Below are positions 7,739 to 13,839 of a DNA stretch of 14,506 nt, piece after piece. A program made the position numbers and the translations under genes. The stretch's first letter is position 1, and each line of letters starts with the position of its first letter. Origin of the DNA: Acidobacteriota bacterium (GTDB lineage Bacteria > Acidobacteriota > Thermoanaerobaculia > UBA5066); assembly GCA_016789625.1 (NCBI GenBank), contig JAEUQS010000535.1, positions 1 to 14,506 of the forward strand. Direction: 5' to 3'. A model generated the notes under the pieces. The model made no database searches, was not told where the DNA came from, and saw only the letters and a program-made list of their open reading frames with translations.

Positions 7739-9009
7739 GGTTGCCTCCTTCCGGGTGCCCAGAGCGCGCGCAGCAGACCTTTGTCGCGCTCGTAGATCGC
7801 GGCGAGAGCGTGCCAGCGCGCTTCCGCCTCATCGTCTGTCATTTCGCGCGTCTCGGACACGAACGTCGCCACTTTTCCGAGGTAGAGCGGGACGAGCGAG
7901 CGGATCAGGACCTCGGGCGCGAGCCTGCGATGCCGGAAGGCGGCCGCGGTCTCGTACACGATGCGCACCCAGGCTTCGTCCGAGAGATTCACCGGCGACG
8001 CGGCCGCCGCCGTGCGGATGGCCTCGATCGAATGGGCCGAGAGAAACGCCTCCCACACCGGCGGCAGATCCTCCGCGGCCTGGTGAAAGATGCGGAGCAG
8101 GCCGTCGAGCTTCACCGGAACCGCGTCGAGCCCCACGGCGTGCGGGAAGCCGAAGAGCGGCACCGCGGCCGCGCCGGTGACGTCCCACCAGGCGTCCTCA
8201 CGGCGCGCCATGATCTCGAAGAGCGTCGAGACCACCTGGATCATCATGGGCTGGAGGTCGCCGCCGGGATCCTTCGGGTCGTGCAGCTTCGCTCCCAGGA
8301 ACGCCTGCGCCACCTTGCGCCCCTCGGCGAGCGCGGTCGACGACATGAAGATGTCGATGCCGAATCGCGCGACCGGTCCCTCCCAGCCGTCGTACTCCAG
8401 GAAGCGCGACGCGAGATCGCCGGAGAAGCCGAAGTCACCGCCGATGGGCTGGCGAATCGTCTTGCCGTAGAGCGCGCGCGTGAGCGGGAAGACGATGGTG
8501 TTCGTGATGGTGCCGTCGTACCGGTGCCGCGCGTAGAGCGGGCACACGAACTCCTGCCCGTGCTTGAGGATGGGTGTGAGGAGGAGGTCGATCCACTCGG
8601 GCGTGATGCTCCGGAGGTCGCTGTCCACGACGCAGCAGGCCGTGACGTCCAGCTCCTCGGCGATGCGGAAGATGGTGCGGAACGCGCTGCCCTTGCCGGG
8701 CAGTCCCACGTAGGGCGTCACGATGCGCTCGGCGAGAGACGGCGGAATCGCGTCCACGAGGATCTCGGCGAGGCTGCCCACCTCGATGCGCTCCACGATC
8801 TCGCGGGTCCTGTCGGTCGAGCCGCCGTCGCTGTTCACGAGCACGGCCTTGGCGTCCGGGTAGTGCCGCGCGAGCCCCGCGACCACGGCGCGCACGACAT
8901 GACCGATCGTCCGCTCGTTGTTGAACGACGGGATGCCCACGAGGATGTCGGCCTTGCCGATCCGCGCGAGGCGGGCGCTCACCTCGGGGAGGAGGTGCGG
9001 CCCCTTCAC
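7735..9009 (-). CDS. GT-A glycosyltransferase, mannosylglycerate-synthase-like
   Basis: This 424-residue cytoplasmic retaining-type glycosyltransferase is of a conserved but poorly characterised family. It shows an N-terminal GT2-like start (ADILVGIPSFNNERTIG, 20-36; NSDGGSTDRT, 59-68), GLPGKGSAFRT (102-112), the metal-binding CVVDSDLRSI (126-135), QPIGGDFGFSG (187-197), RFGIDIF (215-221) and a metal/His motif GAKLHDPKD (239-247). The order D-x-D, Q-P-x-G-G-D/E, G-I-D, K-x-H resembles mannosylglycerate synthase (GT78) and GpgS-type enzymes. The acceptor may be glycerate, phosphoglycerate or glucosylglycerate; this is inferred from the neighbours. I chose GTG 9009, which overlaps the phosphatase stop as GTGA and has GGAG 8 bases upstream, over ATG 9057, which would overlap the phosphatase gene by 52 bases. 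Confidence 0.8.
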   Translation of the reverse strand: MKGPHLLPEVSARLARIGKADILVGIPSFNNERTIGHVVRAVVAGLARHYPDAKAVLVNSDGGSTDRTREIVERIEVGSLAEILVDAIPPSLAERIVTPYVGLPGKGSAFRTIFRIAEELDVTACCVVDSDLRSITPEWIDLLLTPILKHGQEFVCPLYARHRYDGTITNTIVFPLTRALYGKTIRQPIGGDFGFSGDLASRFLEYDGWEGPVARFGIDIFMSSTALAEGRKVAQAFLGAKLHDPKDPGGDLQPMMIQVVSTLFEIMARREDAWWDVTGAAAVPLFGFPHAVGLDAVPVKLDGLLRIFHQAAEDLPPVWEAFLSAHSIEAIRTAAAASPVNLSDEAWVRIVYETAAAFRHRRLAPEVLIRSLVPLYLGKVATFVSETREMTDDEAEARWHALAAIYERDKGLLRALWAPGRRQP

Positions 9010-9767
9010 GAAAGAAGCTCCGCGAGCGCTGCGGCGAAGCCGCGACCGGCGGGCCACGGCGCGACGAAGACGTCGCTCGTGCGAAGGAGGTCGAGCAGCT
9101 CGGGGTCCGGGCCGTTGGCTCTCGGTACGATCACGGGACGATCGACTCGCAAGAGGAATGCCGCGTCGTTCGGGGCGTCTCCGAAGCCTGCAATCTCACC
9201 ACCCTTCGATCCGAGGAAGCGCGCTCCCAGGCTCGGAACGAAGTCTCCCTTGTCGTGATTCCCCGAGACGTGAAAAAAACGCCCTCCGCGTGTCGTTCTT
9301 ACTCCGCGCGAAGACAGCACGGCCAGGAGCGCGTCCGCGTCGCCCTCCTCGACGAGAAACGGCACGCCGAATCGGCGTTCGCGGGCCCTCTCGAGATCCC
9401 CGCCCGTCAGGCCCGTGAGAGCCGTCAGCTCCGCGTCCGTGTGCGCGCCGAGGGTCTTCACCCGCACGCGCGCGTCCGATGCTGCCGAAGCGAGCGCCGT
9501 GCCGAGGCTCGCCGCCGGAACGGCCGCGGGGGAGATCTCGAGACCTTCAGGGGTGATGAGCCCGGCGCCGTTCTCGAAGACGCCGTACGCGAGCCCGAGT
9601 GATTCGAGGAAGGCGCGCAGCTCGGACTCCGTCTTGCTCGTCAGCGGAACGAGCGGGATGCCGCGGGCCGCGAGGACGTCGAGCGCAGCGCGGGCTTCGG
9701 GGGACAGGCTCCCGTCGGCCTCGAGCAGCGTGTGGTCGAGGTCGGTGAGGACGAGCCGCGCCGCCAC
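9006..9767 (-). CDS. HAD-IIB phosphatase, mannosyl/glucosyl-3-phosphoglycerate phosphatase-like
   Basis: This 253-residue cytoplasmic HAD hydrolase is of the MpgP (mannosyl-3-phosphoglycerate phosphatase) type. Motif I is LTDLDHTLL, with nucleophile D9 and acid D11; the usual glycine of DxDGT is histidine here. Motif II is in PLTSKTESEL (41-50). ENGAGL (65-70) and a type IIB cap ending FFHVSGNHDKGDFV (164-177, motif III lysine K173) follow. Motif IV is GFGDAPND (194-201). The TSKT, ENGA, DKG and GDxxND set is typical of the MpgP/YedP group. It would remove the 3-phosphate from a glucosyl- or mannosyl-3-phosphoglycerate to give the free compatible solute. The GTG start at 9767 has GAGG 10 bases upstream. 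It lies 12 bases after the lipoprotein gene and overlaps the glycosyltransferase gene by four bases. Confidence 0.87.
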   Translation of the reverse strand: MAARLVLTDLDHTLLEADGSLSPEARAALDVLAARGIPLVPLTSKTESELRAFLESLGLAYGVFENGAGLITPEGLEISPAAVPAASLGTALASAASDARVRVKTLGAHTDAELTALTGLTGGDLERARERRFGVPFLVEEGDADALLAVLSSRGVRTTRGGRFFHVSGNHDKGDFVPSLGARFLGSKGGEIAGFGDAPNDAAFLLRVDRPVIVPRANGPDPELLDLLRTSDVFVAPWPAGRGFAAALAELLS

Positions 9768-9779
9768 GTCAGGCTCGCC

Positions 9780-10142
9780 TCAGCGAGACGCCGATGCGAC
9801 CCTTACCGCCTCGCGGCGGATCTCGTCGGCCTGGGAGTGGAACGCGCCGAAGAGTCCTGCCCCCGAGAACGTGAGCGTGAGCGAGCCGCCCGCGGCCTCC
9901 GCCGCGTCCATCCGGAGCTGGCTGCAGCCGCAGATCTTCTCGATGGAGAAGACCCGCTTCGTCTTGTCGACCTCGAGCTCCACGAACCCGAGGCTCCTGG
10001 CCTTCGCGAGCGTCGCGTCGACGACGGCGCCGTAGCGCGCGACCGGGACCGTGAACGAGCGGGGCGGCGCCGACGCGCAGCCCGAGAAGAGGGCGAGAGC
10101 GGCGATGAGAACGACGAACTCGAGGGATCGTGTGCTCCTCAT
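9780..10142 (-). CDS. Small lipoprotein of unknown function
   Basis: This is a 120-residue protein with a clear lipoprotein signal: a basic start (MRSTR), a hydrophobic core at 9-19 and lipobox LFSGC with the lipidated Cys at 22. The mature part is about 99 residues. It has an amphipathic helix (AVVDATLAKARSLGF, 39-53), strands (FVELEVDKTKRVFSI), a CGC pair (C71, C73) and a serine/threonine-rich strand (GGSLTLTFSG). The helix-strand pattern recalls small periplasmic alpha/beta lipoproteins, but I do not recognise a family. It is the first gene of the operon with the phosphatase, glycosyltransferase and TM-helix genes. It is divergent from the redoxin gene, with 55 bases between the starts. 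Residue conservation of the CGC pair would tell whether it is functional. Confidence 0.8.
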   Translation of the reverse strand: MRSTRSLEFVVLIAALALFSGCASAPPRSFTVPVARYGAVVDATLAKARSLGFVELEVDKTKRVFSIEKICGCSQLRMDAAEAAGGSLTLTFSGAGLFGAFHSQADEIRREAVRVASASR

Positions 10143-10197
10143 GGGCCTAATGTACGCCCGTAACCGCTGCCGGGGGGAGAATCGTCCTCACCCGAAG
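10143..10197. promoter_or_regulatory. Divergent intergenic region, lipoprotein / redoxin genes
   Basis: These 55 bases separate two divergent starts and should hold or overlap both promoters. A purine-rich GGGGGGAGA (about 10172-10180) lies about 17 bases before the redoxin ATG, rather far for a ribosome site. No convincing -35/-10 pair is seen. An in-frame ATG at 10141 is an alternative redoxin start. Confidence 0.3.
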
Positions 10198-10749
10198 ATG
10201 CAATCGTTTCTGCTCGCTCTGGTCCTTCTCGCCCCGCCCGCCCCTGGTTTCGACGTGAACCTGCCCGACCGCGAGGGCAAGCCCGTCACGCTGGCGGAAT
10301 ACCGCGGGAAGAGCCCGGTCGTCGTGGTCTTCTACCGCGGCTCCTGGTGCTACTACTGCGTCGACCAGCTCACGCAGCTCGAAAGGGCGACGGCGAAAGG
10401 CGAGCCGCTCGAGGGCGTGCCCGTGATCGCGATCTCGCCCGACGGCTACGCGAAGACCGACGCGTTCGTGAAGGAGCTCGCGAGGACGAAGGGCGAGGCG
10501 CTCCGCCACCGTTTCGTGAGCGATCCCTCGCGCACGTTCGCCGCGCGCTACAACCCGCCCGTGGACGGCAACGGCGTGCCCACCGCCGCCGCGCTCCCCA
10601 AGGTCGTGCTCCTCGGCCGCGACGGCCGCGAGGCCTGGACGTACTCCGAGAGCCACTTCCAGGTGAGACCCCTGCGCGAGGCGCTCGCGGAGGCCATGCG
10701 CCGGCTCAGGGCGGAGGAGGAGGCGGCGGCGTCTCCCGCGAAACCCTGA
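10198..10749 (+). CDS. Secreted peroxiredoxin-like redoxin with CxxC motif
   Basis: This is a 183-residue thioredoxin-fold protein of the AhpC/TSA-redoxin type. Residues 1-17 are a short hydrophobic signal-like segment (SFLLALVLLAPPAP). The fold begins at FDVNLPDREGKPVTL, then VVVVFYRGSWCYYC (about 41-54) carries the active pair C51 and C54. Later strands are VPVIAISPDG and LPKVVLLGRDGREAW. The YRGSWCxxC form is typical of peroxiredoxin-like proteins that reduce peroxides or protein thiols, probably in the periplasm. ATG 10198 is chosen because it places the signal segment at the N-terminus; ATG 10141 in the same frame would add 19 polar residues. The 3' end overlaps the convergent UPF0104-type gene by 44 bases. 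Substrate and reductant are unknown. Confidence 0.85.
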   Translation: MQSFLLALVLLAPPAPGFDVNLPDREGKPVTLAEYRGKSPVVVVFYRGSWCYYCVDQLTQLERATAKGEPLEGVPVIAISPDGYAKTDAFVKELARTKGEALRHRFVSDPSRTFAARYNPPVDGNGVPTAAALPKVVLLGRDGREAWTYSESHFQVRPLREALAEAMRRLRAEEEAAASPAKP

Positions 10750-11602
10750 ACGCGCGCACCAGCTCGGGGAGGCCCACGAGCCCCGCGACCGCCGTGCTCA
10801 CGAGGTGCACGCAGGCGCCGAGGAACAGGCCCGTCACGAGCGGGAAGCCGTCCAGCGCGAGGCCGGCCGCGAAGCCCGTTTCCATGGGCCCGAACGTGCC
10901 CACGGGCGCCGGCACCGTGGCCGTCGTGAGAAGCGACGCGCCGCTCGCGCACGCGATGCTCGAAAGGGGCACGTCGTAGCCGAGGCCGCGGATCTGGAGC
11001 CACAGGGACACGAGGTGGCCGGCCGTGAAGAGCATGGCCGGCAGGAAGGCCGCCGCGTAGAGCACCGGTTTCTGACGCGCCGTCTCGAGCCCGATCGCGA
11101 GCTCTCCCAGGATCGCCGCGAGGCGCGGCTTCTGCTCGAGCCTCTTCGCCAGCCTCGCACACACCGCGCCGCCGAAGCGCGGGAGGAGCACGAGGCCCAG
11201 GATCGTCGCGAAGGAGAGCACGAGCGCGCCCTGTCCGATCACGGGCGACCCGCGGCGGAGGCTCACGAACGCGGCACCCAGGAGGCCGGCGAGGAGCATC
11301 ACGGCGGTGTCGATCACCTTGATGAGCACGGCCACCGCGGCCGCGCGGCTCCAGCTCTTGCCGAGCGCGCGCTTCAGCATGACCCACGAGGCCCCCGAGC
11401 CCGCGCGGAACGGCACCACCTGGAGGAGGAACACGGCGGCCCCCGAGAGCGAGAACGCGCGGAGGAACGGGAGGCGGTCGCCCGCGGGAAGCACGAGGTT
11501 GAGCCTCAGGCCGCGGGCCAGGTACGCGAGGGCGTACACGACGGCGCCGAAGGAGATGTAGCGAAGGTCCGCCTGGACGAGCCGTTCGAGCGCTTCGTTC
11601 AA
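10706..11602 (-). CDS. LPG-synthase-TM / UPF0104 family membrane protein
   Basis: This is a 298-residue integral membrane protein of the lysylphosphatidylglycerol-synthase transmembrane (UPF0104, AglD C-terminal) family, often proposed to flip or handle lipid-linked intermediates. Roughly eight helices run from residue 14 to 285. Family signatures include VVPFRAGSGASWVMLKRAL (62-80), KVIDTAVMLLAG (95-106) and the late TVPAPVGTFGPMETGFA (229-245). The TTG start at 11602 overlaps the TGA of the GT2 gene as TTGA, so the two are likely made together. The C-terminus is a run of seven prolines, encoded where the gene overlaps the convergent redoxin gene by 44 bases, so this tail may be a by-product of the overlap. 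The lipid substrate is unknown. Confidence 0.87.
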   Translation of the reverse strand: MNEALERLVQADLRYISFGAVVYALAYLARGLRLNLVLPAGDRLPFLRAFSLSGAAVFLLQVVPFRAGSGASWVMLKRALGKSWSRAAAVAVLIKVIDTAVMLLAGLLGAAFVSLRRGSPVIGQGALVLSFATILGLVLLPRFGGAVCARLAKRLEQKPRLAAILGELAIGLETARQKPVLYAAAFLPAMLFTAGHLVSLWLQIRGLGYDVPLSSIACASGASLLTTATVPAPVGTFGPMETGFAAGLALDGFPLVTGLFLGACVHLVSTAVAGLVGLPELVRAFRVSRETPPPPPPP

Positions 11603-12552
11603 CGGCGCTCGCGCTCGGCCTCTCGGCGGCGTTCGTGCACGAGGATCTCCTCGAGGAGGCGCCGGTTGATCGAGATGAGGTCGGCGAGGAGGCCGGTGAG
11701 GAACGATGTCACCGCGGCCAGGAAGAGCACGGCCGCGAGGAGCAGCGACTGGATATGCCCGGCCGGGTTGCGGTCGATCACGACGAAGTACACGTAGCGC
11801 AGCACGAGAACGAAGCCGGCGCTCCCGAGCAGCGTCGCGAGCCCGAAGAACACGGGGAGCGGCTTGTAGAGCGCCGTGATGCGCAGGATGTTGGCGCCCT
11901 GGATGAGCACGTAATGCCAGCTCTTGCGAAACAGGCGCGACGGGCGCACCGCCGGGTTCGTGCCGACCCGCACGGCGGCGACCTTCATCTCCTTGTTGCC
12001 GGCCTGGATGAGCGTCTCGATGGTGTACGTCATCCGCGAGAAGACGTTGAGCCGGAGCGCGGCCTCGCGGGTCAGCGCCCGAAAGCCCGAGGTCGCGTCG
12101 GGGACGTCGGTGCCGGAAGCTCTCCGGACGACCCAGGACCCGAGGCGCTGGAACACCCGCTTGCCCGCGGAGAAATCCTCCTTGGTCGCGACGCCGCGAT
12201 CGCCCACCACGATCTCGGCCTCGCCCGCGAGGAGCGGGGCGACGAGCTTGCCGATGTCTGCGGCGGCGTACTGGCGGTCCGCGTCGGTCGACACGATGAC
12301 GTCGGCCGAGAGCCTGAGGCACGCGTCGAGGCCCGCGCGCCAGGCCGTCGCGAGGCCCTGGTGCACGGGGAGCCGCAGCACGTGGTCGGCGCCGGCCTCC
12401 TTCGCGACCTGGGCCGTGCGGTCGGTGGAGCCGTCGTCGATGACGAGGACCTCCACGATGTCGAACCCGGGAACGCTGCGCGGCAGCTCGCGCACCGCGG
12501 CGGCGATGTGCTCCTCTTCGTCCCAGGCCGGGATCTGGATGACGAGCTTCAC
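11599..12552 (-). CDS. Polyprenyl-phosphate-type GT2 glycosyltransferase with C-terminal membrane helices
   Basis: This 317-residue enzyme is of the dolichol/undecaprenyl-phosphate sugar transferase type (DPM1/ArnC-like), which loads a sugar from a nucleotide donor onto a polyprenyl phosphate at the inner membrane. The catalytic domain (1-215) has VIQIPAWDEEEHI, the nucleotide site VIDDGSTDRT (37-46), the metal motif STDADRQY (88-95) and VPDATSGFRALTREAA (150-165). Two membrane helices follow at about 233-258 and 268-293, then a highly basic/acidic tail (RRREAERERR). GTG 12552 is chosen because an AGGGAA-type ribosome site lies just upstream and the protein then begins exactly at the GT2 fold; the frame stays open upstream opposite the dioxygenase gene. 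It is coupled to the UPF0104-type gene. Confidence 0.9.
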   Translation of the reverse strand: MKLVIQIPAWDEEEHIAAAVRELPRSVPGFDIVEVLVIDDGSTDRTAQVAKEAGADHVLRLPVHQGLATAWRAGLDACLRLSADVIVSTDADRQYAAADIGKLVAPLLAGEAEIVVGDRGVATKEDFSAGKRVFQRLGSWVVRRASGTDVPDATSGFRALTREAALRLNVFSRMTYTIETLIQAGNKEMKVAAVRVGTNPAVRPSRLFRKSWHYVLIQGANILRITALYKPLPVFFGLATLLGSAGFVLVLRYVYFVVIDRNPAGHIQSLLLAAVLFLAAVTSFLTGLLADLISINRRLLEEILVHERRREAERERR

Positions 12553-12606
12553 GGCGTTCCCTTTCGGGCACCATAGCCAGCACCGGGGTGAGGTGCAAGA
12601 AGGCGC
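12553..12606. promoter_or_regulatory. Divergent intergenic region, GT2 / PhyH genes
   Basis: These 54 bases separate divergent starts. They contain GCACC at 12568-12572 and again at 12580-12584, with an inverted GGTGC at 12592-12596, so a weak 5-base stem is possible. Promoter boxes were not recognised. Confidence 0.25.
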
Positions 12607-13275
12607 ATGCGCGAGGAAGTCTCTCGAAACGGATTCGCCGTCGTTCCGGGTGTGCTCCCGGAAAGTGAGACGCGCTCGTTCGCGGGGTCCTTGGCGCATG
12701 CGCCCGGGCGAGCGGGCACGCGGCATCTCCTCGGGAGGCCGCCGGTGCGAAACCTCGCGCTCGATCCGAGGCTCCGCGAGCTGGCGAGGGACGTGCTCGG
12801 GACGGGGGCGGTCCCGTTTCGCGCGACGCACTTCGACAAGTCGCGCGCGGCGAACTGGCTCGTCGTCTGGCACCAGGACACCGCTCTGCCGCTGGAAGGG
12901 AGGCACGAGCTCCCGGGCTGGGGGCCGTGGTCTTCGAAAGCCGGCGTCGTGTACGCGCACGCGCCCGCGTGGGCGCTCGAGGGCGTCGTGGCGCTGCGGC
13001 TCTCCCTCACCGATTCGACGCCCACGAACGGCTCGCTGCGGGTCCTGCCCGGGAGCCATCGAAACGGCGTCCTCGGCGACGACGAGATCGCGCGCCTGGT
13101 GGCGGCGGGCGAGCCGCACCTCGCCGTCGTGCCTGCGGGGAGCGTCCTCGTGATGCGTCCGCTCCTCGTGCACGCGTCCTCGAAATCCGAGAGCGGCGCG
13201 CCGCGGCGCGTGCTCCACATCGAATACGCCAGCGACCTGCGGCTTTCGGACGGCCTACGTCTCGCGATCGCCTGA
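12607..13275 (+). CDS. Phytanoyl-CoA dioxygenase (PhyH) family oxygenase
   Basis: This is a 222-residue Fe(II)/2-oxoglutarate-dependent oxygenase of the PhyH type, which hydroxylates small molecules or acyl groups. The protein opens with the typical EVSRNGFAVVPGVLPESE. The iron ligands are H89 and D91 in WHQDT and the distal H189 in RPLLVHASSKS. R200 or R201 (PRRVLHIEY) is placed to bind 2-oxoglutarate. NGSLRVLPGSHRNG (141-154) is the usual strand-loop of the family. It is shorter than ectoine hydroxylase (about 300 aa) and lacks nearby ectoine genes, so EctD is unlikely. ATG 12607 has AAGG a few bases upstream. The gene ends overlapping the convergent hypothetical gene by 21 bases. The substrate is unknown. 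Confidence 0.87.
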   Translation: MREEVSRNGFAVVPGVLPESETRSFAGSLAHAPGRAGTRHLLGRPPVRNLALDPRLRELARDVLGTGAVPFRATHFDKSRAANWLVVWHQDTALPLEGRHELPGWGPWSSKAGVVYAHAPAWALEGVVALRLSLTDSTPTNGSLRVLPGSHRNGVLGDDEIARLVAAGEPHLAVVPAGSVLVMRPLLVHASSKSESGAPRRVLHIEYASDLRLSDGLRLAIA

Positions 13276-13812
13276 CGAAGGCGGCGGCCTTTTCGCGGCG
13301 GCTTCCTTCTTCTTCCCGATCTCCTCGGCCCTCGCCCGGAGCCGCGACGCCTTGATGTCGCCCGCGGTGCAGAAGTCGCACGTACAGAACGGCAGCTTGC
13401 CCTTCGCGTCCGGGGCGTACCGCCAGCCGATGACCTGCCGCAGCGTGCGGATGCGCGTGATCTTCCGGGAGTCGACGCGCTCCGGGATCACCACCTGCCA
13501 GCCCTCGCGGCTCTCTCCCGACATGAACTCGGCCACGGCCTGGGCCGCGGTCATCGCCCGGGCGGGGGAGTTGTAGTGACCTACCCAGACGGTCGTGTCG
13601 TCGTCGATGCGGAAGTACACCGCGGCGATCGTCCGCTGACCACCGCGCTTGAGCTCCCGGAGCCACTGATGGGAGACGTAGAAATCCCGTGTCACGGGAA
13701 CCGCGAAGATGCCGCCAGGAAACCCGGGACGGGGTTTCCGCAGCTTCGTGATGCCGTTGCGCCGGATCCGTTCGGCGAGGGGCTCCGGGGTCAGGTGGAC
13801 GAACGTCGCCAT
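13255..13812 (-). CDS. Conserved hypothetical protein with C-terminal CxCxxC motif
   Basis: This is a 185-residue soluble protein with no signal or membrane segment. It starts MATFVHLTPEPLAERIRRNG, followed by GGIFAVPVTRDFYVSHQWL (33-51), RTIAAVYFRIDDDTTVWVGHY (60-80), VIGWRYAP (127-134) and a cysteine cluster C143, C145, C148, then a basic tail. I recall similar hypothetical proteins with this layout, but no known function. The opening His-x-Thr followed by an amphipathic helix and Gly-Ile recalls ADP-ribosyltransferase-like folds such as KptA or DarT; this is a suggestion only. The cysteines could bind zinc. It begins 13 bases after the YfbK-like gene, likely in the same operon, with GGGAGAG just before its ATG, and overlaps the PhyH gene at its 3' end. 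Confidence 0.75.
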   Translation of the reverse strand: MATFVHLTPEPLAERIRRNGITKLRKPRPGFPGGIFAVPVTRDFYVSHQWLRELKRGGQRTIAAVYFRIDDDTTVWVGHYNSPARAMTAAQAVAEFMSGESREGWQVVIPERVDSRKITRIRTLRQVIGWRYAPDAKGKLPFCTCDFCTAGDIKASRLRARAEEIGKKKEAAAKRPPPSSGDRET

Positions 13813-13819
13813 CTCTCCC

Positions 13820-13839
13820 GAGACTCTACTTCGAGTCTC
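13820..13839. repeat. Small hairpin spanning the stop of the YfbK-like gene
   Basis: GAGACTC (13820-13826) and GAGTCTC (13833-13839) form a perfect 7-base stem with a 6-base loop that contains most of the YfbK-like gene's stop codon. It lies a few bases before the ribosome site of the next minus-strand gene. No T run follows on the minus strand, so it is not a clear terminator. It may affect translation of the next gene, or may be chance. Confidence 0.35.

Noticed and set aside
11603..12598. Upstream extension of the UPF0104 frame as one 630-residue protein
   Set aside because: The extra part is an out-of-frame shadow of the GT2 gene; the real start is the TTG at the TTGA overlap.
12553..13218. 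Upstream extension of the GT2 frame
   Set aside because: It is antisense to the PhyH gene, has shadow-type composition, and the GT2 fold begins exactly at GTG 12552.
12607..13275. Ectoine hydroxylase (EctD) as the identity of the PhyH protein
   Set aside because: It is too short for EctD and no ectABC genes are nearby, even though the osmostress context makes the idea tempting.
13820..13839. Rho-independent terminator at the small hairpin
   Set aside because: No T run follows the stem on the minus strand, and the next gene begins a few bases later in the same direction.
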